A stretch of DNA of 64,000 nt from Dipylidium caninum (lineage: Eukaryota > Platyhelminthes > Cestoda > Cyclophyllidea > Dipylidiidae): assembly GCA_017562135.1 (NCBI GenBank), contig QEYB01000725.1, forward strand, positions 315,001 to 379,000. Reading direction: 5' to 3'. Under the pieces are notes generated by a model that ran no database searches, had not been told where the DNA came from, and worked only from the letters and a program-made list of their open reading frames with translations. Made by a program: the position numbers and the translations under genes. The first letter of the stretch is position 1, and each line of letters opens with the position of its first letter. Shown piece by piece: positions 37,915-50,600 of the stretch.

Positions 37915-40900
37915 GTGCGGCCTCCTCGGTCGCCTGACAAGTGGCGCGGGGCCTTTTCGGCGGCCTGGTGCCCCAACCCGTCCTAGCATCCAAGAACAGC
38001 TGCTCTTATTCCTTCTTCATGACTATACTACTCATAATATTTGAGCAGCACGAAAAACCCAATAAGTCTGATCAGACCCAAAACACCCAAGCATATCGTA
38101 CAATAGAAGTCTAGAATTTGTTTTCTTTTTCTTTCAATCTGCTTCTCCTATGCTATTGACATTTGCCGACAGGAGTGCGCATTAAGCAATGCTGTGTGGG
38201 AGGAGATTAACAGTGGCGACTTACTTCTCTGCCGGCTACGTTGGCCAGTTTGAAGAAAATACCCGGGGTTGAGACAAGTCTACGTCGCCAATTTAGTTTC
38301 TTTCACCCCACCGCTGCCTTCTTTGACTGGCTTCTTCTCATGCGCACCCTCTTCTCTCCCCGTCTGACTTCGGTGGAGGTTTATAATCGCCTCTCAGACG
38401 CTTGGGTGGGGACTGAACTCCCGTCCTCCTGCGGATACATAAAGTGGCTTGTGGCCTCGTCTCGCCATTGTGGAAAATGAAAAAAATCTTTTTTCCTTCA
38501 CTGGTCACGAATGTGGGCCGATTCGCAGAAGTGGGGTCTCAGAACCATCGCAGTCATCTACGTCGTCATGCTGAATCTGCTAACAGTGTTTGTTAATTTT
38601 TTTCCGCAGTCTCCCTTTTTCCTCACGAAATTTGGCTGGATCTGACTTTGGAAGATCTTATTTCCCCACTAACCGGCATGAAGTCAATTATTTCCCTCCT
38701 CCCTACAACGCATTCTGTTCACTTTCGCCTCGAGGCGCTACAGTCACGCAATGACTCCAGAATTTCTTCCCCCTCGCGTTAATTTTATCAGTTCTTTTGG
38801 TGGCAGAGACCACCGGAGCGACTTAGAACTGCAATGAAACGGTGGCAGGCGTTGCAGCTCTACCTAAGGCATCATATTCTAAGTAACCGGAACAATCTTT
38901 CGTACTACAACGGATTAATTATCAGGAGGCGGGGGGCGGGAGCGGGGCGGTGGGGCAGGTGGCGCCGGTGGGAGGAGCAGAGGCAGTGTGGAGTGAGAGA
39001 AGAGTGGCACTTAGCTGACTTCTACCTGCATCGTCTGTCCATTTCTCTCCGAGTGGCCATGGCTCGCACCAATTGCTGATGGATGCAGGGAGGAGCACAT
39101 TGTGTATCGCATTTTTCCCAGGCCCAAGGCATTCAATCATCCCAACAGACGAAAACGTATCCCAAAATGGCCGGTCAATTGACACGAGGCTTGAGGGAAT
39201 AGTTGTTCAACGAAAATGTGTGCCAAAGAGGCGTAGAAACAACTGAGGAGGGAGGAGAAGGCGCACCCGTCGCGGAGACCGGCCCACAACTTCGAGGCGC
39301 CTCCTCCCCCCGCTGACTCAGATGTCATCGCCCTGGACGAAGGGGGCTGTCACACGCCCCATCATCGGCTCACAGCGATTGCCGAGGCCTCAGGTCTCCG
39401 ACGCGCTGCACTCACCGAGCGCACCGGCGTGAGAGCAGGTCTTTCAGGGCTTCGGGACGACGATAATCGTCTCCATCGTGACTCTCATCGGCATGGATGC
39501 GGCAGCATGGCTCAATGGCCAACATCGCCCTTTTTCCAACATAATTTTATTTAGATAATTTAATAGAGACTTCGAGAACTGACCAATTAAATGCGAGACT
39601 CGCAGGGCCTAGGCTCCAGACACAGTTCGTCTTCCGGTGAATTTCTATTGTTAATGGTCCATTTCTATGCTACTTCGGCAAAATTCTGCACTCAGGCCGC
39701 CTTACTTTTGGACTCTACTGCGATGTTAGACGTTTACGAGGACTGTAGAAGCTGCCGAAGTGGCGGCGTGCAAGAGAGTCGCCGAGGGTGAGCAGAGCAT
39801 TCGAACCACTTTGCTTCTGCAACACTACGAGCGATGGAAAAGCCATCTTCTCCTGCCTAGTCGACCACGAGTTTCGCGTGCACGATTCCCAGCTCCAAAA
39901 TATCCTTCTGTGATGTTACTTTGTTATCGTAAATTCCCTCCTTAGCTTTTCTTTTTAGGCGCCCAGTACACTTCCAAGCTCCTTGGCTGCGTCGCCAAAA
40001 CATCCATTGCAGCGTCGTCACAAATTCGGCCGATACTCGAGGGTCCTCGGGGCCGAAGACTTCAAAGCCATCGCTGGAAATGGCAGCACCAAGACGCCAC
40101 CCGACAGAGCGGCGAGTATAGCGAATTCACATGCCTATGCGTTTGATTCACCTGAAGCGAGGGACAGGGGCGAACTCTGTCGAAAAGTGAAAAAATTCGC
40201 TCAATCAGACAAAGTGTGCTGCCCTGGGGTTATGAACGCGCTCGCTGGTGAATGCTTCCCTGGTCCACAAAGGGAGAAAGTCAAGCTTACAACCAGAAAC
40301 AAAAGCAGCACCTCGCGAGTTTATGGCACCATTCCAACGGCAACTATTTGAGGACGAAGAGGTGGCTCCGAATGAAGTGTTATGATCTAAAACAGCAATG
40401 TGGACGTCGGTCCGGGAGGAGGAGGACAGTGAGGTGGTCGGACACTGAGTTTGAGCGGTGTGAATGCACATCGGGTTGACTTCTCCCCATCACAGGCTTT
40501 CTTCTCTGCTTTCTCATTTGATGTTCTCGGGTCTGCAGGGACGATGAACACACTCCCGAAAGGTGACAGGATATCTAAACGCCCACTTGATATTTAGGAA
40601 TGAAAAAAAAGAGGCAGCGAGTAAGGACGAAGGTGAAGCAGATGGAGGCACCGCAGCCATTCATCCATCAGTGGCATTGGCGATACGACAGACATTTTTA
40701 CACTCTTTCCATTCGCACTTTCACCCTCCGAGACGGACACGCAAACGGGGAAATAGAAATCAGGACCGCAAATTAATCCATAAGTCACTACTTGTACCTG
40801 GTAACATCGGCTTAAAGGCGAAAATAGGGGGAAGAAAATGTGTCTCACCTGATGGGGAGGATCGACACAAGGAGAATCACGTGTAAGGGCATTTAGTGGC

Positions 40901-41684
40901 TTTCAGCGCAGGACATTATATGCCGACTCAGGGATGGTGTGCGACTCTCATGAATTTAGCCTCCTAACTGTCCTCCAGATTTGAGTAGGTCTAATGTTTA
41001 TCGTACTAAGCAGATAAAAGTTTCTGCGTAGTGCCTGGAGGCGCGATGTAAACCAAAAGTAGGAGACGAGTAGAGGTAGCGCAGGTGCATTAGGCTGACG
41101 ATCAAAGCAAAGCGGAAATAGCCCTTGGCCTGAGTGCACCCATTAGCTTTAACTACATTGTTTATTCACACAAAGTGATAAGATATACTAATCAACCGAG
41201 ACTTGGAATTACTTAAAGAGACCGACCAATCAACACCCGAGTATAATTATCCAATGGGATCACACGAATGGGGCCGGCTGGTGTGGGAATATCCGTGTTT
41301 TATTCACTTTTTTATTGCCCAGTCTCGGCAAATAGTTGATGTCCTAAATCAACCTCCTAATTATGCTTATTCAATTGAGCTTTGCGGAATCACGAGAGGG
41401 AGTGAAACCTGAGGGAACATGTGAAATGTGGAAACATTGCTAACACGTAATACCTTTTATACTGTAAAGGCTATTTACAGTTAGGTTAGGTGGTTTTCGT
41501 TTAAATTATTTGCATTTTCGCAATTTAATGAAGTTGCGCACAATTAACAGTTAACGCGGTCGTAATTAGGTTCTGATTCATTCTCAACTCAGTTTTAACC
41601 AATCCGGTGGCAGGAAAAGAGTTCGGCCAATCACAACTCAGAAGTACAGCCGGCCGCCGCACCAACGCACGCGCCCCAGCGCCC

Positions 41685-44600
41685 ATGCTGTCACTCGGCA
41701 TGAATCAGTTTCCCTACAGTTACCCTCGTCAGGGATCTCAAGGCTACGAAAATGCGCCTTCCAGAGGATTCCAACTTCTTGTGTACCCTTCGCCGACCAT
41801 CTCCCCCTCCGCGCCCGTCGTGACTCCCCACAAACAGGTCAAACTCTCCGGCCGATTCAAGCGGCTTCTCGCGATCGCGACCGTGCTGCCGCTGGTGGCC
41901 CTCATCCTGGTCATCTACAGCACGATATCACCCCAATGGGAGCGATTGGAGTTCATTTTTGAGAGTCTGATTCAAAGGGCCTGCTCCAGACAGTTCAAGG
42001 CCAATTGGAAACTTGGCCATGTGGTGTTGGGGGGAGCTACGAGTCGAATGACAAAGTTTGATAACCAAACGAGATGGGAAATTTGTCATAGATGGAAGCA
42101 GGCGCCACCAGCTATTATCGGAGTTGGGATTTACAACGGGAGCACGAGTAATTCGACGCTAATTGAGGTCTTTAACATGCAAGGCGGCGCATTCCAAGTG
42201 TGCTACGAGGAACAGGGTGAGTCTTGGCACATTATCCCGCTACTCCGAGCATAATAGCGGAGCTCAAGCGGTTATTTTTTCGGGCCAAAACCTCCCCTCC
42301 AGGAGGCCTGTTTGGCCCTTCTTCTCCCCAACCCATCGACAAAGACACAAAAATCCCCATGCGTGTGTTTGCATCGCTTATTAATGAAGGGTCGTGCAAA
42401 TATTTCAGGAAGAGGCTCATTAGGCTCAGGCAGGACAGCGCCGGATGCGAGACAGCATTCCTGGCCGGCGGGGCTAATCGCAGTGGGCGCCTTTTTTGGG
42501 AGAGTCCCTGACTGGCCTAATTAATTTGTGATGAGGCGAGGCGAAAGAAGGGGACGAGAAAGCACCTGAGGCGTACGTCGTGGTGGTTTTCCTCAGTAGC
42601 CCGAGCAGCGGCCTTTTAACTCTTCACGTCTTACACTTTGGTAAACAGGGCGTCTTCCGAGCATTTCGTGTGGGAAAAGTCAAAACGCTTGTTTAATGAC
42701 GTGCTGAGTAGCATGGATGAAGCCAAGACCTCGTCGGCGAAGCCCAGTAAGGTTGGAAACAAGGAGTTTTTCGGGGAGGGATTCGCTCCTCTGCAGACGC
42801 GCTTCCATTAGTGACTTACATCAGCCTGGAATTTGTCCCAGTGAATCTCTGTTTTCCGTCTTAACACGAAGCCTTTCCGCTCAAAGGCCTCGGTTAACAC
42901 CGCACTTTACCGCTCCGAGCACACATTTTGATGATGCTGAGGACGGAGGGGGGAAGAGGATTTTATGACGAAAATTTTATATCACTCTGGCGTCTCGAGC
43001 GAATTACAAGACCTCTGGGAAATGCACCCCCATTTTTCGGTGGGGAGAGTAGAGGTGGATGCATTCCGGGATATTTCTGGCCTCCTGACTCGCCTGTGGC
43101 GCTGACGGCGCGAAGGGACACCGGGCGGCCACGGCGGGGCAGTCGGAGACCTTTTTGGCGCTATGCAAACGCCACGAAATTGCGTCATGACGAGAAAAAA
43201 ATCTTTTCGGTGTGTGAAAGTTTCTTCCTGACGAAATGCTTGCAAAGGCGGGTTGTTGGGCAACTTGAACAGGCGCTGTGAACAAGCAGTCCCCTGGACG
43301 TTGTCCTTTTGCGACATCTCCCGGAAAACGAAGAAACTCTGCGAATTTGACAAGCAGGAGGCAGTTTATCTGCTGACAATTGTCTGCCGAGGTTTGAATA
43401 TCTCCACCAACTTGAAGATTCCTGGCCGTGGCAGCCCGCTTCGTTGACTACCCCGATTGACGAGGCTTCCGCCGCCGAGCGGTGTCGCACACCGGGGGGG
43501 GTGGCAATTTTTGCCGAAGGGCAACGGGTCCGCCGCCCCCGCCGCCCCCGCCGCCGCCGCTGCCACGCGGCGGTGCGCGTGGTGGGGCGAGGGGCGTCAG
43601 GGCAAAAAGGACTGTCAGGAAGAAGAGTTGCAGCACCGGCAGATGAGGCCTCTGCCCGCCTGATTTCGCCCCTCTCGCGCAGGCCTCGATGGACTAAATC
43701 AAAAATGCGGTAGTGGGACGCCGTGGGGCGGCGGGGCCAAAAAATCCCCGTGTACCGAGGTGGACTTTAAAGTAGCGCTAATGGATCACGTTTATTCCGA
43801 CCAAAGAGGTCTCAGTTTCGACTCCATTCACTCGGAGACCAGCCTGCCGAGTGAAGTTTATTGTGGTTGGGAGAAGCATTGCCGTGGGACGACGACCGGT
43901 AAGTCCTCGAGTTGGGCTAAAAGCCGACGGTTAATGCGAGAGTCGCATGTGACGGCGCTCCCGCCCGACCGCGACTGGGCAAAACACATCGCGAGCACAT
44001 TTAGGCCGCTGGTTGTTGACTCCCGGTGCTGCGGCCGAGTGGGCGTTTAATGACCGCCCGACTGGTGACCGGTGCACTCTGATTATTTGCCCCTCCTTGT
44101 CTCCCACCTCCGCCCGCCCGAAACGGGCTTTGCGGTGCCAGCATTTCACAGTTTTCCCAGTTAGTCGACATTGAAAGATTCCAATTCGTCTGGGTGATCG
44201 AGTTGACGTTCCACAGTGGGTAAATTCTACTTTAATTAACGCCTGACATGAGGGTGGGAGAAGGAGCTGCTGTCCACCAACCTGACCTGACGGGCAGCCC
44301 CGAGGCTCCGAAGTGTCTGCGTGGCCAGAGGCGTTCTTTGTTCCAGCCGCGCTTTTGGGGACCTCAGCGGCCTCTGTGCCGTGAATCAACCCTCGACTCG
44401 CTGTTTCGACCTCGAAGACTGGCCATGGGGACGACTCCAGTAGCCGCAAAATCGCAACACACTCGCGGATTTGCGCTGAAATTCACTTTGAACTGCCTTG
44501 TCAAGAGTCCAACTTGGCGGGTTTGGCAAGAAAGTGTGCAGCACGAAGTGCGGTCTCCCACAGCTGGAATGAAGCTGCGCTCCCCGCAGTCAACGCGGCT

Positions 44601-47600
44601 CTGGAAGATTTGCGGGCCGAAAGTTAACGGTTCTCCGCACCTTTTCCCTTCCCGACCGTAAATCTCCAAAGCACGGTTAGGAAGTTTAGCAGTCTGGTCC
44701 ATAAATCGCTTTATCATCAAGACAGACTCTAAAAGCGTCTCTGCTGCCCTTTTCCATATTCCGTCTGCCACATCGTCTCCAAGAGCCAACGTGCGGTTCC
44801 GTCGGTCAAGAGTGCTTAAGGCGCCAGCAGAGACATTGCACGAGTGGCGTCGCGGCACAATAGCCAGGGTGGCGGAAGTGCTTTCCCCTGAGCACTTCTG
44901 ACGTCTCACGTTGTTGGCTGGTCGCGTATCCTCCCTCGGGGCGGTGAGCTCGACCATGGGCACGTCACCGGGGCTTGGTGGGGCGGGGAGAGCAAACTCC
45001 TCCCGCCGCCTCCACGTGGCACGAAGGCGGGGGAACGCGGTGCCGGAGTCCTCGACTCGCCGAACTCCGAGGCGCACCTTCGCCGCCGTCCCGAGAGGGC
45101 GACGGGAGCACCTCAGTTGTGCCTCGGTCGCCGCGCTGCACCTCGTCCGCACCGGCGCATGATAAAACGGACCGTCAGTTGGGAATGACTTCAACTTGCA
45201 CAGCCTTTGTACTTCCCTGATGCTGTGAAAGATCAATTCGTAAAGCCCATTTTGGGGAAGATTCGCGTTCGGATTAACTAAAGTTCCGGGGCCAACAGCG
45301 CGGCAATTTTAATCCGCGCAAAAGAGTCTTAGCCGAGGCTTAAGGTATCCTAAAGTTTTCCACGCGACGTTTTCTCACGCCTTCGTTGACGGAGTTACCA
45401 GCCGCAGAAGGAAAAGACGAGACCGGGGCAGTTGGTGGAGAACGGATGCTAGTAATTTCTGAAGTAGGCTCCGCCTTCAAGTGGAGGAGGACAGGCGATG
45501 ATGTCCATAAGTCGTGAAGCGATTCACGGCAGTGGTAACGGAACAGGACAAGGAGTCGATTGTCACTTTGTCTGGCGCCAGAGCACAGAGACGCCGGACA
45601 CGGGCGTTGCGAGCACAGACTGAGACGCGGCGGCCCGCCCCCACCGCGACGGCGGGGAGGCACTGGCCGCCTGCTGGTCCGACGTCTCCTGCCGCCGCCC
45701 GCCTCGTCCCCAAGGTGGCCTCTCGCTGCACCGGGGAGCAGTCGAGAAGGCCCTCGGGGCACCCGTCGAGTTGCAAGTGTGAGGCCTCGCATCGACTCGC
45801 CCCACCTCGCCACGTGGCGGGGAGGGTTGAGGATTGAGGGTGGTGGGTGGAGGGTGGCGAGGTGGAGACAAGTCCATTAGTGGAGTGTCAAGGTTCTACG
45901 TGGCCGGAGGAGAGAGGCGTGGCGCGTGACGTCTGATTGCTTTGGATTGCATGCCGCAATGGACATTGGCAACGGCGTCTGAGACGACTGGCAACTGTGA
46001 GCGGTTGGGGACCTGGGGTGGGAGGAAAGTGGGGGGAGGTGGGAGGAGAGGTTCCCGTCTGGGTGGACGGAGCGACTGAACTGCCTCCTCGCCCATGCAC
46101 AGCCCAGTTGACTCAACGCGTCAGCCTACCTGGAGGCGAGTGCAGGCTTGACGTGGCGTGAGGAAGAAGTAGTTGGAGGCGGCGGTGGCGGTGGCGGTGG
46201 CGGTGGTTGAGAAGACTGTATGGGTGGGCGGGAGGCGAGTGGGGTGGCAGAACAGGCGTGAGGAGACATGGCGGTGTTGGAAGAGTTGTGCTACGTCGTG
46301 CCTCAGTCGGTGCGAGGGCGTTTGAACTGAGAGAGGGAGGAGGTGTTGGCGAGGAGTGTGCAAGGTGTGGAGAAGGACTGTTTGGCCATGATGCCAGGGT
46401 GAGGATGGGTGGAAGCAGGGTGTTGGGGGCACAAGAGAGGCACCTCGTGTGTTGCGGCGGACGAATGCGTCGTGGCGTGGGGTGTGGAGGATGCGTGCCG
46501 AGACCAGGGGGGGGGGGGCGCCAGGAGGAGGAGGAGGAGGAGGCGTTTGAGAGAGGATGTGAACGCTGGTGCGGGCAGGTTCTGACGCTCATCTGCTTCA
46601 TCGACACGCGCCTGTTTGTGACTTATTCGGCCGATCTCTTCCTTTCCTCATTACCAAATCGCATTCTTTCTCCTCACCCTCCTCACCCCCTCGATGCCAC
46701 ACAGGTGGGGCCAAATTTTCGTAACGCCAATTCCTTAAATTTCCCTTCGGACCACCTACTCGTCTAACTTGCGCCCTTCTGGCAATTTGGCCCTTATTCC
46801 ACATGCAGGGCGTTTCAAAGTGGCCAAACCTCCTCGATCATGCCCCTTAACCTCGAAAAGGGGTTGTGTGTTGACCCAACATTTTAGGTCTCTTCTCACT
46901 CCGCTTTAATGGTCATTTCCCGCCATTTGGTTCACACTTTTACGCGGACATTTTAGCAGCATCCCACCTAATGCAATTTGTCGGCATTATTGCCAGTTCC
47001 GGTTGGGAGCAGCTTTTATTGCCCTGTGACGCCATCCCCACCTCCTCCTCCCCGTCTCGTGTTTATGCCAAACTCTGTCTCCGACACATGCAAGCCTGTT
47101 GGCAGCACCCACCGGCCGCCTCGTCGCCTCCCCGTTTTCGTTTAACGCCCCACTTTGTGCCCGCCCTCACGGTCCGAGTGTTTGGTCTGTCGTCGCCGTC
47201 GCTGAAGACTCACGGACCCCTCGACGGGTGCCCGGTCTGCGGATGACCTTTTCTGAGGATGGGAGTGCGAAAAGGGCACAAAATGGCTTAGCGATTTTCT
47301 GCTTGTGGCGAGCACTTTCCCCCAAGGTGAGTGTCCATCTGCCCGGCATTTGCAGGCAACACATCAAGATCAGGGGCAGTTAAATCACAACATCATTAGC
47401 ACCACGTTCAACCGACTGAGGAACTTGCGACTCTCCGGCGTTTCCCTGGATCCCTACGGCAGTCGTCTATGAGCAGCAACTTGAAAAGGGGCGGCAAAGC
47501 GGGGCAGACAGCCTCGACGTGGCACGAGGCGCGGTGGTGGCGATGTTCCATGTGCCGCCGTTAACGTGGTAGCCGTGACTCCGGAGAAGGTGAATTCTCT

Positions 47601-50600
47601 GTCCTCGGAAACATCTGATCAGCCCGTGTGCTTGACGACTCTGGCGGTCTCGACATGAGCCCCGCTGGCCACATTCACCCACTCGTCGGAGCTCTGCGTG
47701 TCCCCCTCACTGAAGAGGTCGGATGGAGGACGATAAGACTATTTTCGGTCAATCCTCTCATGAGATATGTAAATGCTCTGAAGTTATGACTGTCTGCAAA
47801 GTCTTTAAGTTAACTGTAGCTACGCCCTCGGACCAAAAGCCTTTATGGGCGTTGGTAGAGGACTTCGTCAGAAAAAAGTACTGTTTGCAATTCGCAGGCT
47901 TAGTAACAACAATTGCCTTGGTTCTTGGAATGATGGCCGTCCGTTTAATGCACAGCCGTCACCCATTACGCCTTCTGCGAGCACTCCGTCACCCATTGTT
48001 TTTTACCAAAAGAACAATGCGTGGGACTGGGTAACAGCCTCAACTCCCTTACCGCCTGGAGGAGCGGCGTCGCAGAAATTCGTGCGTTTGTGGTCCAAAT
48101 GAGAGCTGTGTCGAAGAGGAAGGCGTTTAACACGGCCAAAAATGCCACTTTTCAGCCTATTCACGCTACCATTGCTGAGATGACGGGTGTTGCCGCTGAA
48201 TTACCCATAAGTAGTACATTCTCCCCGTTTGCAGCTGAACGTGGCTGGATGGCGTTCTTACGATCGTCGTTAAATGGAAACAACAGCACGTCCTGCTTCA
48301 ACTACATCATCAACGGCTCGCGGTGGAAGGGCTCGGGCTGCCGACTGATGATGCTTCGTAAGTCAGCCCGTTTCCTTTTACGACACCACCGACACCGGGT
48401 TATTTGAGTCCACCACGAGATGGCCAAATGGACCAGGCTTTTTTACGAGTGCTTGATGCGTTGCAGTAAATAGAAGAATGGTGGACCACCAGGCCAATGG
48501 ATTTTTGTGATTTTCACCCGCAAAATCCACGTTGTGCTATAAAATAGTCACTGTGAACCGGGGTGGGATGGGGAGGGGAGGGGGGAGGCAGGGAGAGGGA
48601 GAGGGGCGTGGGAAGCAACGACTGTAGGCTTGGGAGAGGCCACTTCTGTGCCAGTGACACAGTGACATCCACATGATTTATGAAAGCCACTGGCCCGTAA
48701 GTTTTGTCACCTTAAAGCCGTGTTGCGAAGGCCGGCGGGGCTGTCAAGGCGAGGAGGCAGCCGGGGAGAAGACGCATTTTTTTCCGAGAGAGTCGCGGGT
48801 CTGCTTCCCTCGGAAAGAAGGAACGTCAGTTCATGAATTCAACAAAGACACTTGTTAATGATTCCGTAAAAATGGAAGTCTGCGAGAAAAGAAGAGGAGA
48901 GGGAAAGAAAATACACAGAGTCACAGTCCCCTCCTCCTCCTCCTCCTCCTCCTCCTCCTCCTCCTCCTCCTTACGTGTGGTCGTTCATTTTGCAATTGGC
49001 AGGTTATTTCCGTTTCAGACTGTCCTATATTTAGTTGTATGACCGGAAGCAAAATGCAATTAAAGAGGAGTTAAGGCGGAGTTATTTGGCCTAAGACTCC
49101 TGGCTGGCTCCAAATGGGCCTCTTACCGTGGCTGTGGAGAGGACCTGAATGCCACGTCCACACCCGCGACCGACAGCACCGTCCTCACGTGGACGCGTCT
49201 TCGCCTCGCTTTCCCGGAATCCGCAGAAGCCCCCTACTGAACACCGTCCACGAGTGTCATAAGTGGTGAACTTAGACAGACGGGCCGAGTTTGCCCTCTT
49301 CCCTCCGCCCTTCCCTCGCACGTGGGGCGGGAGGGCGGCGGCGGATTGAACTGCCACCAGCCTCTCCGTCGTTTGCTCGCTCGCCACCCACCTTTTCGAC
49401 AAAATACCTCCGAGATTCCAGAGACCGAGTCAAACTCGATCCTCTGGGGGCTCTAAGGGGCCTCCACCCGCTCGGGTGCGGGAGAAGGTGGGTCTTGTTC
49501 TCTCTGGCGTCTCCGCGGACGGGCGCAACTCGCGATGTCCTCTCCCCGGGCCCCGCAAGCCCAGTCGCAGCACAAATCGTCTGCATGAATGTTGTCGACC
49601 GCGCTATTCGATAGTTCAGAAGAATTTTCTCAAACCGTATGCCTCCGAAGGGGGCAATTCCGGACTCCGTGGACAAAGCTAGACGGAAAATGGCGGAAGA
49701 TGTCGAGAAATGTCATTGTCTCCGTGACAGCCGAGAACACCGCGTGGCGCCGAGGTGTGTCGCTCCTTTGTCGAGCCATCCGAGGCACCGACCCCTCGCC
49801 GTTCCGCCCTCGTATCTGTGGATCGGGGCAAGGCGGCCGTCACACCGTGGAGTCTCCATTTCAACGTGCAGGGCGAAATGGTTTGTGGGGGTTTTTGCCA
49901 ACCGAACAACACAGCTGTTCTTGAGGACGAATAACTCATGCGAATGGTATTTTAGCTGAACAAGAGCGGCCCGAAGTGAAGGTCGCCTGCCTCACGCCGG
50001 ACTTGCCTCGCTCGCCTCGGTAACCAAGGCGAGTCCGCCTCCATGGCGACCCTGTCGCTCGAATGGACATCTCAGAGAAGGCGTCAGCGGCGTGTGCGTG
50101 TCGGCAGCGGAGATAATGAGGCGTTTTGCGCCTGATAGCAACTATCGGTGATGTTCTGCGTGGCAGGCGGGACGGTGGCCGGCGCTGAGCCTTTCAGCGT
50201 GGGCAGCCGCCACGTGGCACTTGGCGCCACGAGATTTTACCAAAATGCGCTGATCCGGCCCGTTGATGGCTGCCTTTCGGCGGCGCCTGGACTGCATCCG
50301 CGAGTTAGTTTTCACCACTGGCGCCGCGGCCGAGCGTAGGCAAACGCGGCGTCTCCTGAGGGCGAGGACTGTGCCCGCGTGCGGTCGGGGAAGGAATGGG
50401 GAAGCGCCTCTTCGTCCTCTGCCGTCCGCAGCGCTCCGGGACGGGGGTCTTCGCCCTCCCAAGGTGGCGGAACACGCAAATGTCCCCTCTTGGGCCAGAG
50501 GATGCGATGGACGATTCCAACACATCGTGCTGACATGCGCACTTTATAAAGGTTCCGAGATACGCCGTTCCGGCGGTTCTGTTGGTCTGAGAACGCCTCT

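Larger units (their letters stand above)
33273..41684. other. GC-rich gene-poor region between YRDC and the four-TM gene
   Basis: No exon could be supported. The start is AT-rich (YRDC 3' UTR); from about 33.7 kb GC rises and simple sequence accumulates: G14 at 34810-34823, a 9-bp minisatellite at 35654-35770, CCCACG repeats at 36908-36936, CCTCCA runs around 37350-37420 and an inverted-repeat arm at 37416-37891. The many open frames are in low-complexity sequence or are short. The promoter and possible 5' UTR exons of the four-TM gene should lie at its right end. Confidence 0.4.

Noticed and set aside
47723..48034. 103-codon plus-strand frame with a hydrophobic stretch
   Set aside because: Intronic, and not in phase with the neighbouring four-TM exon; the hydrophobic run alone is not evidence of a gene.
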